Shown here piece by piece: positions 1 to 7,908 of a DNA stretch of 16,388 nt (its first letter is position 1; each line of letters begins with the position of its first letter). Origin of the DNA: Chloroflexota bacterium (lineage in GTDB: Bacteria > Chloroflexota > Ktedonobacteria > Ktedonobacterales > Ktedonobacteraceae); contig CADDYT010000145.1 of the NCBI GenBank assembly GCA_902810755.1, forward strand, positions 1-16,388, written 5' to 3'. The translations under genes were made by a program, and so were the position numbers. The notes under the pieces were generated by a model, which was given only the letters and a program-made list of their open reading frames with translations, was not told the origin of the DNA and did no database searches.

Positions 1-1807
1 GCATGACATCCTTCGAGAGGTGGCGCGCCGGGTTGGCGCCTACGACGTAGAGGGCTTTGATCTGCGGGCTGCTCAGCATCTCGCTGTAGCTCATGCCCTG
101 CTCTTCGGCTGGCTGGTAGCCGGGCAGGGCGTCGGGCAGGATGCCCATATCGCGCGCGCCGAGCGAGTTGGCGTCCTCGAAGAGCGGGCCAACGCCGGCG
201 CCGGGGCGACCGATATTGCCGGTGACGACGGCCAGCGCCTGTACGTCGGCGGCGAGGTTCTGGCAACCGGGTTCCAGCGTCGCCATCTCGTCATAGAGAA
301 TGATGGCGCCCTTCGCTCCCGCGATTTCGTTTGCCAGGGTTTGTAACTGTGTCACGGCCTGCCGCCCGAATGTGGTCTCCGCCTCTTTCAACGCCTTCTC
401 CTGGCCCTGAAGCTGCGTGTAGAGGTCGCGGTAGCGGCTGGCATCCACATTCTCGTTTTGCAGCGCGGCTTTGAGCAGCAGTTTCGCGGCCATGCCCGCG
501 CCGTTTTCGGGAATGGTGATCTTGCTGGCAGCGAAGCGGTCAAGCTCGGTCTCGTGGGCGTTGACGATGAAGATGCGCGCGCCCTGCCGCAGGGCCTTCT
601 TGATGCGCAGGTCAAGGATGGGCTGGCGCCGGTACGGGTCGGCGGCGATGAGGACGATGTGCGAGGCTTTTTCGATCTCGGCAATACTGTTCGTCATCAT
701 CCAGGGCCTGCCGGTCAGCGGGTCGCGCGGGCCGGGGAAGGAGCCGTGATGGTGATCGATATTGGGTGTGCCGAGGATGTCGCGCAGCAACTTCTGGAAA
801 AGGTAGGACTCCTCATTGGTGATGCGCGTTGATCCGATGCCGCCGATGGCCTGCGGGCCGTGCGTCTTGAGGATTTCCGTCAGGCGTTTCGTGATGTAGA
901 AGAAGGCCTCGTCCCAACCGGCGGGCTGCAACTGGCCGTTGCGGCGGATGAGCGGCGTGCGCAGGCGGTTGTTGTTGACGAAGTCAAAATCCCAGCGCCC
1001 GCGATTGCACAGCCAGCCGTCGTCGATCTCGTCGTTGTTGCGCGACATCAGGCGCATGATCTTGTCGACGCGCACATCGATGCGGGCATTGCAGCCAACG
1101 CTGCAATTGTTGCAGACGCCGGGCGTGTGCTTCAGTTCCCAGGGGCGCGCGCGGAAGCGATAGGAACGGGCGGTGAGCGCGCCGACGGGGCAAATTTCGA
1201 CGGTATTGCCGGAGAAAATGGAGTCGAAAGCGCGGTCGGGCGCGGTGCCAACCTCCATCTTGTAGCCGCGCGAGATCATCACCAGGCCGTTGTCCATAGA
1301 GATTTCCGAGCTGAAGCGCGTGCAACGCTGGCAGAGGATACAGCGTTCGCGGTCGAGCAAGATGTCGTCGCTAATGGGAATGGGTTTGGTGTAGTGACGT
1401 TTGTACAGGTCGAAGCGCGTGCCGCCGGGGCCGTGGCGCAGCGTGAAGTCCTGCAAGTCGCATTCGCCGGCCTTGTCACAGATGGGGCAGTCGAGCGGAT
1501 GGTTGATGAGCAGGAATTCCAGCGTGCCGCGCCGGGCCTTCAGCACCTTCTCGGTATTTGTATGCACGATCATGCCCTCGCTGACGGGCGTGGTGCAGGC
1601 GGTCTGGGGTGGCTTGGGCATCTTCTCGATCTCCACGAAGCACATGCGGCACGCGCCCAGTGGCGGCATTTTGGGATGATAGCAGTAATACGGTATCTCA
1701 ATGCCGATCTGCCGCGCCGCCTCCCACACCAGCGTTCCCGGCGGCACCGCGACGGGCTTATCATCGATGGTCAGATGGACCAGTTCGTCTTTTTGCTCTT
1801 CTGACAT
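1..1807 (-). CDS. nuoG: NADH-quinone oxidoreductase subunit G (partial, C-terminus outside window)
   Basis: Large iron-sulfur subunit of respiratory complex I. It carries electrons from the NuoF/NuoE module towards NuoB in the peripheral arm on the cytoplasmic side. I translated 602 codons; the frame is still open at position 1, so the C-terminus is missing. Visible ligands, in order: C42, C53, C56, C71 (2Fe-2S, N1b); H103, C107, C110, C116 (His-Cys3 4Fe-4S); C156, C159, C162, C206 (4Fe-4S, N4); and C232, C235, C239, C267 with the C-x2-C-x3-C-x27-C spacing of the off-path N7 cluster. A molybdopterin-oxidoreductase-like region follows, with no sign of decay. The ATG at 1807 has AAAGGTGATAAA directly upstream. 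It is the last visible gene of the nuo operon, separated from nuoF by a long inverted repeat. Identification is near certain. Confidence 0.97.
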   Translation of the reverse strand, partial: MSEEQKDELVHLTIDDKPVAVPPGTLVWEAARQIGIEIPYYCYHPKMPPLGACRMCFVEIEKMPKPPQTACTTPVSEGMIVHTNTEKVLKARRGTLEFLLINHPLDCPICDKAGECDLQDFTLRHGPGGTRFDLYKRHYTKPIPISDDILLDRERCILCQRCTRFSSEISMDNGLVMISRGYKMEVGTAPDRAFDSIFSGNTVEICPVGALTARSYRFRARPWELKHTPGVCNNCSVGCNARIDVRVDKIMRLMSRNNDEIDDGWLCNRGRWDFDFVNNNRLRTPLIRRNGQLQPAGWDEAFFYITKRLTEILKTHGPQAIGGIGSTRITNEESYLFQKLLRDILGTPNIDHHHGSFPGPRDPLTGRPWMMTNSIAEIEKASHIVLIAADPYRRQPILDLRIKKALRQGARIFIVNAHETELDRFAASKITIPENGAGMAAKLLLKAALQNENVDASRYRDLYTQLQGQEKALKEAETTFGRQAVTQLQTLANEIAGAKGAIILYDEMATLEPGCQNLAADVQALAVVTGNIGRPGAGVGPLFEDANSLGARDMGILPDALPGYQPAEEQGMSYSEMLSSPQIKALYVVGANPARHLSKDVM

Positions 1808-1819
1808 TTTATCACCTTT

Positions 1820-1933
1820 CCCCCGGCCTCGCAGGCCACCCGCAAGGGGTGGCCCTACTATACGCGAGATCGGCGCTGGCCTGCCCCGTATATAGTAGGG
1901 CCACCCCTTGCGGGTGGCCTGCGAGGCCGGGGG
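1820..1933. repeat. REP/BIME-like inverted repeat between nuoF and nuoG
   Basis: Two 43-bp arms (1820-1862 and 1891-1933) are exact reverse complements around a 28-nt spacer. Each arm holds its own 8-bp hairpin: 1834-1841 pairs with 1847-1854, and 1899-1906 pairs with 1912-1919. Each hairpin is flanked on its 5' side by the tetranucleotide GTAG (1895-1898 on plus; 1855-1858 read on minus). GTAG plus a hairpin is the hallmark of REP sequences mobilised by RAYT transposases, and a head-to-head pair resembles a BIME. In the transcript the element could fold into one very long stem within the nuo mRNA. TATCAC occurs on both sides (1810-1815 and 1934-1939), which may be chance. Confidence 0.8.
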
Positions 1934-1943
1934 TATCACATAT

Positions 1944-3254
1944 CTAAACCTCCCCGGCATGCAGGGGAACTTTGTGCGTGGTTTCGCGTTCGACCATGCA
2001 GCGTTTTTCGCGCACGTGATATTCATATTCTTCGCGGAATAGCTTGATACTGCTGGCTACCGGGCTGGTGGCGGCGTCGCCGAGCGGGCAGAAGGATTTG
2101 CCGCTGATGTTGTCGCAGATATCGAGCAGCAGGTCAATATCTTTCTCCCGGCCTTCACCGTGTTCCAGGCGGTGCAGGATTTCGGTCATCCAGAAGGTGC
2201 CTTCGCGACAGGGCGTGCATTTGCCGCAGGACTCGTCGCGGTAGAAATCGCTCATGCGCAGCACGGCATCGACGATGCAGGTGTCCTCGCTGATGACGAC
2301 GACGCCGCCGGAGCCGAGCATGGAGCCAGCCGCCGCGATGGCCTCGAAGTCGAGGGGCGTGTCGAGCTTGTCCGGCCCCAGCATGGGCGTGGAGGAGCCG
2401 CCGGGGATGATGGCCTTGATCTGTTTGTCGCCCAGAATGCCGCCGCCATATTGCTCATCATAGATGAGCGTGCGCAGCGGCGTACCCAGCGGCAGTTCAT
2501 AGTTGCCTGGTCTCTTGACGTGGCCGCTCAGGCAGAAAACGCGCGTTCCCTTGCTCTTCTCCGTGCCGAACGAGGCGTACCAGTCGGCCCCGTTGCGCAC
2601 AATGGCGGGGATGGTGAAGAGCGTCTCGCAGTTGTTGATGACGGTCGGCCCGCCATAGAGGCCGATGGCGGCGGGGAACGGCGGCTTGAGGCGTGGATAG
2701 CCGCGCCGACCTTCCAGCGACTCCATCAGCGCGCTCTCTTCACCGCAGATGTAGGCGCCCGCGCCCCGGTGCATGATGACATCCAGATCGAAGCCGCTGC
2801 CCAGGATGTTTTTGCCGATGTATCCTGCCGCATAGGCTTCCTCGATGGCACGCTGCACCTGGCGAGCGGCGTGGGCCAGTTCGCCGCGCACGTAGATGAA
2901 AGCGACCGAGACACGGCAGGCGTAGCTGGTAAGGATAACGCCCTCGACCAGTTGATGCGGGTTTTTCTCCATCAACATGCGGTCTTTGAAGGTTCCCGGC
3001 TCGCTCTCGTCGCAGTTACAGCAGAGATAGCGCGTCTTCTCGTTTTTCGCCAGGAAGCTCCACTTCAGGCCGGTGGGGAAGCCCGCGCCCCCGCGCCCGC
3101 GCAGACCGGATTTCTTGACCAGCTCGACCAGTTCATCCGGCTGGTATTCTCTCAGGGCTTTTTCCAGCGCCTCGTAGCCTCCATGCTGTCGGTATCCCTC
3201 CAGCGTGTCCAGGCCAGGCGCGTCAATATCCTTTGTCACAATCAGTTCTGGCAT
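1944..3254 (-). CDS. nuoF: NADH-quinone oxidoreductase subunit F
   Basis: NADH-binding flavoprotein of complex I. It oxidises NADH through FMN and passes electrons to a 4Fe-4S cluster and on to NuoG. The 436 residues match the usual family length. Visible features are the glycine-rich FMN/NADH segment [10 protein letters not shown] (about 53-62), the second signature [13 protein letters not shown] (about 165-177), and the 4Fe-4S ligands C343, C346, C349 in [13 protein letters not shown] with C389 in the C-terminal four-helix region. The ATG at 3254 is preceded by AAGGA at 8-nt spacing. It lies 33 bp after nuoE and before nuoG, forming the NADH dehydrogenase module E-F-G. No defects seen. Confidence 0.98.
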   Translation of the reverse strand: MPELIVTKDIDAPGLDTLEGYRQHGGYEALEKALREYQPDELVELVKKSGLRGRGGAGFPTGLKWSFLAKNEKTRYLCCNCDESEPGTFKDRMLMEKNPHQLVEGVILTSYACRVSVAFIYVRGELAHAARQVQRAIEEAYAAGYIGKNILGSGFDLDVIMHRGAGAYICGEESALMESLEGRRGYPRLKPPFPAAIGLYGGPTVINNCETLFTIPAIVRNGADWYASFGTEKSKGTRVFCLSGHVKRPGNYELPLGTPLRTLIYDEQYGGGILGDKQIKAIIPGGSSTPMLGPDKLDTPLDFEAIAAAGSMLGSGGVVVISEDTCIVDAVLRMSDFYRDESCGKCTPCREGTFWMTEILHRLEHGEGREKDIDLLLDICDNISGKSFCPLGDAATSPVASSIKLFREEYEYHVREKRCMVERETTHKVPLHAGEV

Positions 3255-3287
3255 ATAGAATTCCTTATAAGAAAAGCGGCATTTGCG

Positions 3288-3827
3288 CTAGCGATTGCGC
3301 GTACTCGCCTCCGCTTCGTCGGGCGCGACAAATTGCGCGCCGACGGAACTGGCCTTCAGTTCCCTGTCCCATTCATCAAGCAGGGCGTCGAGCATCTCGG
3401 GCGTGACGTTTTCGACGAATTCGTCGTTGACCTGCAGGACGGGGGCAGTGCCGCACGAGGCGAGACACTCGACGGTGCGCAGGGTATAGTTGCCGTCAGG
3501 AGTGGTCTCGCCTGGCTTGATGCCCAGGCGTTCCTCAAGATGCTCTACCAGTCTGTCACAGCCGCGCAGGTAGCAGGAGATGCTGTTACAGACCTTGATC
3601 TGCTTTTTGCCCTGTGGCTGCTGGTAATACATAGTGTAGAAGGTGGCGACGCTCTCCACGTCGTTGACGGTCAGGCCGATGGCCTCGGCGACGGCCTGCA
3701 GACCCTCCTGTGTGAGATAGCCTTCCTCCTGCTGCGCAATATAGAGCGCGGGCATGACTGCTGAGCGCGCTACAGGATAGCGCGACGCCAGGTCACGCAT
3801 GCGTTGTTTTGCCTGTTCTGAAATCAT
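3288..3827 (-). CDS. nuoE: NADH-quinone oxidoreductase subunit E
   Basis: The 24-kDa-type subunit of complex I, a thioredoxin-fold protein holding the 2Fe-2S cluster N1a next to the FMN of NuoF. The 179 residues are of normal length. Cluster ligands are C80 and C85 (VCNSISC), then C121 and C125 (ECLASC), in the C-x4-C...C-x3-C pattern. An N-terminal helical bundle precedes them, with the typical VESVATFYTMY segment at about 57-67. The start ATG overlaps the nuoD stop as ATGA (3824-3827), so translation is probably coupled. The C-terminal tail of about 25 residues is hydrophilic and poorly constrained. Confidence 0.97.
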   Translation of the reverse strand: MISEQAKQRMRDLASRYPVARSAVMPALYIAQQEEGYLTQEGLQAVAEAIGLTVNDVESVATFYTMYYQQPQGKKQIKVCNSISCYLRGCDRLVEHLEERLGIKPGETTPDGNYTLRTVECLASCGTAPVLQVNDEFVENVTPEMLDALLDEWDRELKASSVGAQFVAPDEAEASTRNR

Positions 3828-5062
3828 CGATCAACCTCGCCCAGTACAATATCTATGCTGCCGATGGCGGCCACGACATCCGAGAGGAAACGCCCTTCGA
3901 TCATTAACGGCAGCGCCTCAAGATTGGCGAACGAGGGGGCGCGCACGTGCATGCGGTATGGGCGGGCGCTGCCGTCGCTCACAATGTAGAAGCCAAGCTC
4001 GCCTTTAGGAGACTCGGTGCGCACAAAGACCTCGCCCTTCGGGGGACGGTAGCCCTCGGTGTAGAGCTTGAAGTGGTGAATCAGCGCCTCCATGCTGCCG
4101 GTGATCTGCCACTTGGGCGGCGGCGCGATCTTCGGATTCGCCACGCGGTACCGCCCTGTCGGCATGCCTTCCAGCGCCTGGTTGACGATGTTCAGGCTCT
4201 GCTCCATCTCCAGCATGCGCACGAGGTAGCGATCATACACATCACCGTTGGAGCCGACGGGGATGTCGAAATCGAACTGCTCGTAGCCGCTGTAGGGGAA
4301 AGCCTTGCGAATATCCCAGACGACGCCGCTGCCACGCAGGACGGGGCCGCTGGCGCCGTAGGCGATGGCGTCCTGCGCGTCCAGCACAGCAATGCCTTTT
4401 GTGCGTTCGAGCCAGAGCTGGTTGTTGGTCAGCAGGTCGTGGTACTCCTGCAGGCGAGCAGGAAAGACATCGGTGAAGGCGCGCACCTTCTGGTCGAAGC
4501 CGGGCGGCAGGTCGGCCTGCAGGCCGCCGGGGCAGATATAGCTGGTCATCATGCGCACGCCGGAGACGTACTCGAAGACATCGAGGATCAGTTCGCGCTC
4601 GCGGAAGCAGTAGAGGAAGACGCTTTGCGCCCCCAGATCGAGGGCGTGGGTGCCGAGCCAGACCAGGTGGCTGGCGATGCGCTGCAACTCGGCCAGCAGC
4701 ACGCGAGCGTACTTGATCTTGTCGTTGATCTCGTCCTCGATGCCCAGCAATTTCTCGACGGCCAGCGAGTAGCCCAGGTTGTTGCAGAGTGGGGCCAGAT
4801 AGTCCATACGGTCGGTCAGCACCAGCGCCTGGTGGTAAGATTTGGCCTCGGCGGTCTTCTCAATGCCGGTGTGCAGGAAGCCGATATCGGGTACAGCCTT
4901 CACCACCGTCTCGCCTTCGATGGTGAGAATGAGGCGTAGCACGCCATGCGTACTTGGATGCTGCGGCCCCATGTTGATGGTCATGGTGTCGACGCGCAGC
5001 CGCTCATCCACAGGCTCGCTGTCCTCTATAGTATAGTAGGTTTCTAGCTCTTGTTGCTGCAT
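3824..5062 (-). CDS. nuoD: NADH-quinone oxidoreductase subunit D
   Basis: The 49-kDa-type subunit of complex I, related to the large subunit of NiFe hydrogenases. With NuoB it forms the quinone-reduction pocket. It has 412 residues and a separate NuoC, so this is not a NuoCD fusion. GPQHPSTHG at residues 32-40 supplies the quinone-site histidine (H39), and DRMDY ends at Y88; the 49-residue spacing between them equals that of the H38/Y87 pair in Thermus Nqo4. The C-terminus ends with the expected GSIDIVLGEVDR. The ATG at 5062 has GAGG only 4 nt upstream. A REP-like hairpin lies in the gap to nuoC, and the stop overlaps nuoE by 4 nt. Confidence 0.98.
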   Translation of the reverse strand: MQQQELETYYTIEDSEPVDERLRVDTMTINMGPQHPSTHGVLRLILTIEGETVVKAVPDIGFLHTGIEKTAEAKSYHQALVLTDRMDYLAPLCNNLGYSLAVEKLLGIEDEINDKIKYARVLLAELQRIASHLVWLGTHALDLGAQSVFLYCFRERELILDVFEYVSGVRMMTSYICPGGLQADLPPGFDQKVRAFTDVFPARLQEYHDLLTNNQLWLERTKGIAVLDAQDAIAYGASGPVLRGSGVVWDIRKAFPYSGYEQFDFDIPVGSNGDVYDRYLVRMLEMEQSLNIVNQALEGMPTGRYRVANPKIAPPPKWQITGSMEALIHHFKLYTEGYRPPKGEVFVRTESPKGELGFYIVSDGSARPYRMHVRAPSFANLEALPLMIEGRFLSDVVAAIGSIDIVLGEVDR

Positions 5063-5075
5063 ATATCCTCATTTC

Positions 5076-5100
5076 GGGCGACCCTGAAGATCGCCCCTAC
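5076..5100 (-). repeat. REP-like hairpin in the nuoC-nuoD gap
   Basis: GGGCGA (5076-5081) pairs with TCGCCC (5091-5096) over a 9-nt loop. CTAC follows at 5097-5100, so on the minus strand the element reads GTAG immediately before the hairpin, the same GTAG-plus-palindrome layout as the repeat at 1820-1933. It sits between the nuoC stop and the nuoD ribosome binding site, where a single dispersed REP is tolerated. Confidence 0.55.
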
Positions 5101-5131
5101 GACATGCATTTGATGGGGACAGGCAACGGCC

Positions 5132-5749
5132 TCACTGCCGGGGTGTTCCCGGTTCCTGTTCCCGGTTCATCTTGCTCCTGCTCTCATTGAGTTCGCGCCC
5201 TTCGGGGGTGCGCAGGGTCTGGCTGCCGACGCCAGGGTCGACATCGTAGGGAATCTGGCCGCCCCAGTGCGGCTCCGGCAGGTCAAAGCCGGAAAGCGGG
5301 TAGTCTTTGCGCAGGGGATGCGTCGTCCAGTCCATGGGCATCAGGATGCGGCGCAGGTCGGGATGACCTGTGAAGGTAATGCCGAACAGGTCGTAGACCT
5401 CGCGCTCATACCAGTTGGCCGCGGGCCAGATGCTCGTCACCGTCGGCACCGACGGATGCTCCTCGCCCTTCTCGCCTACACGTATCTTAAGACGTAAAAC
5501 ACTCTGATTTGGCAACGAAAGCAACTGGTAGACCACGTCATAGCGAGGGACGCGCTCCAGCCAGTCGACGGCGGTGATGGTCGAGAGAAAATTATATTGC
5601 AGCCGCTTTTGCAGATAGGCGCAGACGGCCACCAGCGATTCTGGTTTGAGGACGATGGTCTGCTCGTCGCGAAAATCTGTCGTCTCTACGACCGCCTGCG
5701 GGAATTTCTCGCGGACCGTTTCGACCGTTGTTAGAGGAGTGACTGCCAT
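5132..5749 (-). CDS. nuoC: NADH-quinone oxidoreductase subunit C
   Basis: The 30-kDa-type subunit of the peripheral arm of complex I, which packs against NuoD and has no cofactor. The family signature is intact at about residues 115-136 (YEREVYDLFGITFTGHP followed by DLRRILM), followed by HPLRKDYPL. The 205 residues are ordinary for an unfused NuoC. The C-terminal tail after residue 175 is charged and variable. The ATG at 5749 lies 3 nt after the nuoB stop, and the GAGGAG of its ribosome binding site lies inside the last codons of nuoB, implying coupled translation. Confidence 0.97.
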   Translation of the reverse strand: MAVTPLTTVETVREKFPQAVVETTDFRDEQTIVLKPESLVAVCAYLQKRLQYNFLSTITAVDWLERVPRYDVVYQLLSLPNQSVLRLKIRVGEKGEEHPSVPTVTSIWPAANWYEREVYDLFGITFTGHPDLRRILMPMDWTTHPLRKDYPLSGFDLPEPHWGGQIPYDVDPGVGSQTLRTPEGRELNESRSKMNREQEPGTPRQ

Positions 5750-5752
5750 CGC

Positions 5753-6358
5753 TTACAACTCCTCTCCGGTTGGCCCCACCAGCTTGAGGCCGCTTTCCTT
5801 GAGCGGGTCAGGCGGGTTGGGAATACCTTCGCGTATCTTGCGCTGCAATTCATTGAAGCCGAAGAGCAGCATTTCGGGCGTCGGCGGGCAGCCGGGGATA
5901 AAGACATCCACCGGCACGATTTTATCGACGCCCTGCACGATGGCGTAGTTGTTGAAGACGCCGCCGCATGAGGCGCAGGCCCCCATGGCGATGACCCATT
6001 TGGGGTCGGGCATCTGGTCGTAAATCTGGCGCAGCACGGGAGCCATCTTGATCGAGCAGCGACCCGCGACGATCATGAGGTCGGCCTGGCGCGGTGAGGC
6101 GCGGTAGACCTCGGCCCCGAAACGGGCGATATCGAAACGGTCGGCGCTGGTGGCCATCATTTCGATGGCGCAGCAGGCGAGGCCGAAGAGGGCGGGCCAG
6201 AGCGAGGAGCTGCGTCCCCACTCAATAATTTTGCTGACCTGGGTCGTCAGGATGCCAAACTCGCCATTCTTGACGTGCAGTTCCTTGCCGCGTTTGCGGG
6301 GCGTCTGCGCGTTCGAGACGGTCTGCACCGGCTCCCAGGGGTTCTTTACCTCTGGCAT
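5753..6358 (-). CDS. nuoB: NADH-quinone oxidoreductase subunit B
   Basis: Subunit carrying cluster N2, the last 4Fe-4S centre before quinone in complex I. The ligands are C62, C63, C128 and C157; the 66- and 29-residue spacings equal those in Thermus Nqo6. The motifs [17 protein letters not shown] and [10 protein letters not shown] are intact. I chose the ATG at 6358 (201 residues) because GAAGGAAA precedes it. The frame stays open back to 6457, but that would add 33 cysteine-rich residues and overlap nuoA. Two extra cysteines lie near the cluster: C101 in [10 protein letters not shown] and C131, three residues after ligand C128. They are not among the known ligands. Confidence 0.97.
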   Translation of the reverse strand: MPEVKNPWEPVQTVSNAQTPRKRGKELHVKNGEFGILTTQVSKIIEWGRSSSLWPALFGLACCAIEMMATSADRFDIARFGAEVYRASPRQADLMIVAGRCSIKMAPVLRQIYDQMPDPKWVIAMGACASCGGVFNNYAIVQGVDKIVPVDVFIPGCPPTPEMLLFGFNELQRKIREGIPNPPDPLKESGLKLVGPTGEEL

Positions 6359-6422
6359 ACGATTATTTCCTTCAACACTGCAGCCACAGCTACAAAAGCA
6401 GGGAGAGACCGGAAAGGCGCGG

Positions 6423-6773
6423 TCAATCCCAGGTGAACGCTCCCTTACGCCAGACATAGACGTAGCCGATCATCAGAACCAGCAGGAACAGGAGCAGTTC
6501 GATCAGCCCGAAGACTTTGAGCTGGTGGAGCAGGATGGCTAAGGGATAGAACGAAACGATTTCAATGTCAAATGCGATAAAGAGCATACCGGTCAAGAGA
6601 TATTTCACAGGGAAGCGTCGTTTCGGCGCTTCGATCTCTTGAATGCCGCATTCATACGGCGCCAGCTTCTCCGGCGTTGGCCGCTTTGGCCCGATAATGG
6701 CAGTTACGGCCATGACCAGCGCGCCGAAGAGGATAGCGAGAATCACCAGAATAAAGATGGGGAGTGTTCCCAT
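6423..6773 (-). CDS. nuoA: NADH-quinone oxidoreductase subunit A
   Basis: Small membrane subunit of complex I at the junction of the membrane and peripheral arms, lining the quinone channel. It has 116 residues with three predicted TM helices at about 3-26, 58-82 and 87-107. The long loop after TM1 contains the family motif PYECG (39-43), and TM2 carries the conserved acidic FDIE (68-71). The ATG at 6773 has AAGGG 8 nt upstream. It is the first gene of the operon, about 94 nt downstream of the predicted transcription start. The gap to nuoB is 64 bp. Confidence 0.97.
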   Translation of the reverse strand: MGTLPIFILVILAILFGALVMAVTAIIGPKRPTPEKLAPYECGIQEIEAPKRRFPVKYLLTGMLFIAFDIEIVSFYPLAILLHQLKVFGLIELLLFLLVLMIGYVYVWRKGAFTWD

Positions 6774-6873
6774 AGATGGAACCCTTCGTTTCTCTTCCTA
6801 CTATCAAACACACGCAAGGCGCACCAAATAGGCGCCTCTCACCAGGTGTCATTTGTACACTACCTCACCATGT

Positions 6874-6902
6874 ATGGTAGCACAGCAGGCGAAACGTGTC
6901 AA
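6874..6902 (-). promoter_or_regulatory. Predicted sigma-70 promoter of the nuo operon
   Basis: On the minus strand, TTGACA (6897-6902) and TACCAT (6874-6879) are separated by exactly 17 bp, directing transcription into nuoA with a start near 6867. The -10 region overlaps a small inverted repeat (ACCAT at 6867-6871 and ATGGT at 6874-6878), which could be an operator or a coincidence. This is the best consensus match upstream of nuoA. Confidence 0.7.
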
Positions 6903-6961
6903 TTTATGGAATGAACCCTGTTCGCTGGCGGCCTGGTAGAGCAAACCCGGAATGGCGACAT

Positions 6962-7188
6962 CTATAGTCGTGGGCGGATGCCGTAGGGTATACTCATGGT
7001 AAGGAACGTGCCGCAGGACAGGGCAGCCAGCGTAGCAACATTGTCTTCGGCCAGCGTAATCGTACCGGAGCGTACCCGCTGCGCCAGTCGTGCGACTGGC
7101 GCAGCGGGTGCGCGGCAGAATTCAGGAGCAGGACGTGCAGCGCGCCGTCCAGCTCGATTGTTTGAGACAACAGGTCAGATTGGAGCAT
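6962..7188 (-). pseudogene. Possible short frameshifted ORF, divergent from the aldolase gene
   Basis: An ATG at 7188 with GAGGG 7 nt upstream opens 26 sensible codons (MLQSDLLSQTIELDG...NSAA, down to 7111). The frame then enters the inverted repeat and turns into R/W/P-rich sequence. From 7090 to 6962 a different frame reads RLAQRVRSGTITLAEDNV...IPYGIRPRL and stops at TAG. Removing the 20 nt 7091-7110 would join the two parts into a smooth protein of about 68 residues. No family is recognised. The reading is weak: the segment is short, and the ribosome-binding-like GAGGG is also aldolase coding sequence. Alternatively, the region is only the aldolase leader. Confidence 0.3.
7074..7109. repeat. 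Perfect 17-bp inverted repeat with 2-nt centre
   Basis: The arms 7074-7090 and 7093-7109 are exact reverse complements around TG. The repeat encodes RLAQRV when read on either strand. There is no T-run, so it is not an intrinsic terminator. It lies about 80 bp upstream of the aldolase start and would form a very stable hairpin in any aldolase leader. It may have arisen by template switching (see findings). Confidence 0.8.
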
Positions 7189-7191
7189 GAT

Positions 7192-7860
7192 ATGGCCCTC
7201 TATATTGATTGTGCGCTTCTCAATGATATCACAAACGTTGCCCGCACAGTGCCGCTTGCCGGAGTGACCACCAACCCGTCTATTCTGCTGGCGGCACGCG
7301 AGCGCGGGCAAAACCTGCCGCCGCGCCAGTTACTGAGTGAACTGCTGCGCGTGCAGAGCGGCACCGTTTTCATCCAGCCAGGGGCAACGGATGACGCGGG
7401 GATGTATGCCGAGGCCCTTGAGTACATCCAGGCCGACCCGGAGCGTGTCATCCCCAAAATTCCTGTGATAGAAAGCGGCCTGCGCGTGGCCCGGCGGCTG
7501 AAGGAAGGCGGGCAGCGCCTCGCTTTCACGGCGGTGGTCACGCTCTCACAGACCTACATCGCCGCCATGCTGCAGGCCGAATTCGTCATCCCCTATTACA
7601 ATCGTATGACACGGGCGGGCATCGATGCCGGTACGCGCATCTCTGAAATGGCCGACATCCTGAGCAACAGCAAAGCGCCGACACGCATCCTCGTCGCCAG
7701 CCTCAAATCGACCCAGGAAGCTGAACAGGCCCTCTTAGCAGGCGCCGACGACCTGACGCTCACGCCGCAGGTGCTGCTGGATATGGTCACCGACCCGCTC
7801 AGCCAGCAGGCCGTGGAGAAGTTTTCCGGGGACTGGCAAAAGATGAACAAACTGGAATGA
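7192..7860 (+). CDS. Fructose-6-phosphate aldolase / transaldolase-like protein
   Basis: Class I aldolase of the small transaldolase (FSA/TalC) group, a TIM barrel using a Schiff-base lysine. It acts either in dihydroxyacetone-type aldol chemistry or as a transaldolase in the pentose phosphate pathway; sequence alone does not decide. The 222 residues match the roughly 220 of E. coli FSA. Visible landmarks are D6 in LYIDCA, T26/N28 in GVTTNPSIL, the catalytic lysine K89 in VIPKIPVIESGL, TAVVTLSQTYIAA, and PYYNRMTRAG. I chose the ATG at 7192 because GGAG lies 6 nt upstream and the family motif LYxD follows at once. The frame is open upstream from a GTG at 7090, but that extension begins inside the hairpin and has no family match. 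It is monocistronic and transcribed away from nuo. Confidence 0.9.
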   Translation: MALYIDCALLNDITNVARTVPLAGVTTNPSILLAARERGQNLPPRQLLSELLRVQSGTVFIQPGATDDAGMYAEALEYIQADPERVIPKIPVIESGLRVARRLKEGGQRLAFTAVVTLSQTYIAAMLQAEFVIPYYNRMTRAGIDAGTRISEMADILSNSKAPTRILVASLKSTQEAEQALLAGADDLTLTPQVLLDMVTDPLSQQAVEKFSGDWQKMNKLE

Positions 7861-7872
7861 TTGCGCCGATTT

Positions 7873-7902
7873 TTGCCGCAGCATGACACGAATTTTTATG
7901 AT
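7873..7902 (+). promoter_or_regulatory. Predicted promoter for the structured RNA unit
   Basis: TTGCCG (7873-7878) and TATGAT (7897-7902) are 18 bp apart, just after the aldolase stop, giving a start near 7909. Together with the terminator at 8213-8249 this defines an independent unit of about 340 nt with no convincing ORF. Confidence 0.45.
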
Positions 7903-7908
7903 GATTCT

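Noticed and set aside
860..1804. Long plus-strand open frame opposite nuoG
   Set aside because: It is the antisense shadow of nuoG. GC-rich coding DNA keeps opposite frames open, and the product is low in motifs and rich in A, V, R and D.
1810..1939. TATCAC direct repeats as a target-site duplication of the nuoF-nuoG element
   Set aside because: The left copy is 4 bp away from the arm while the right copy touches it, and the left copy is part of the nuoG ribosome-binding region. A 6-bp match this close can be chance.
2160..3764. 534-codon plus-strand frame opposite nuoF/nuoE
   Set aside because: It spans two genes with strong family matches on the other strand and has no ribosome binding site or recognisable domain.
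3947..4939. 330-codon plus-strand frame opposite nuoD
   Set aside because: Antisense shadow of a clearly functional nuoD.
6359..6457. Upstream extension of nuoB
   Set aside because: It overlaps nuoA, is cysteine-rich without family similarity, and a good ribosome binding site precedes ATG 6358.
7090..7191. GTG-initiated N-terminal extension of the aldolase
   Set aside because: It begins inside the inverted repeat and lacks similarity to the family, which starts with LYxD right after ATG 7192.
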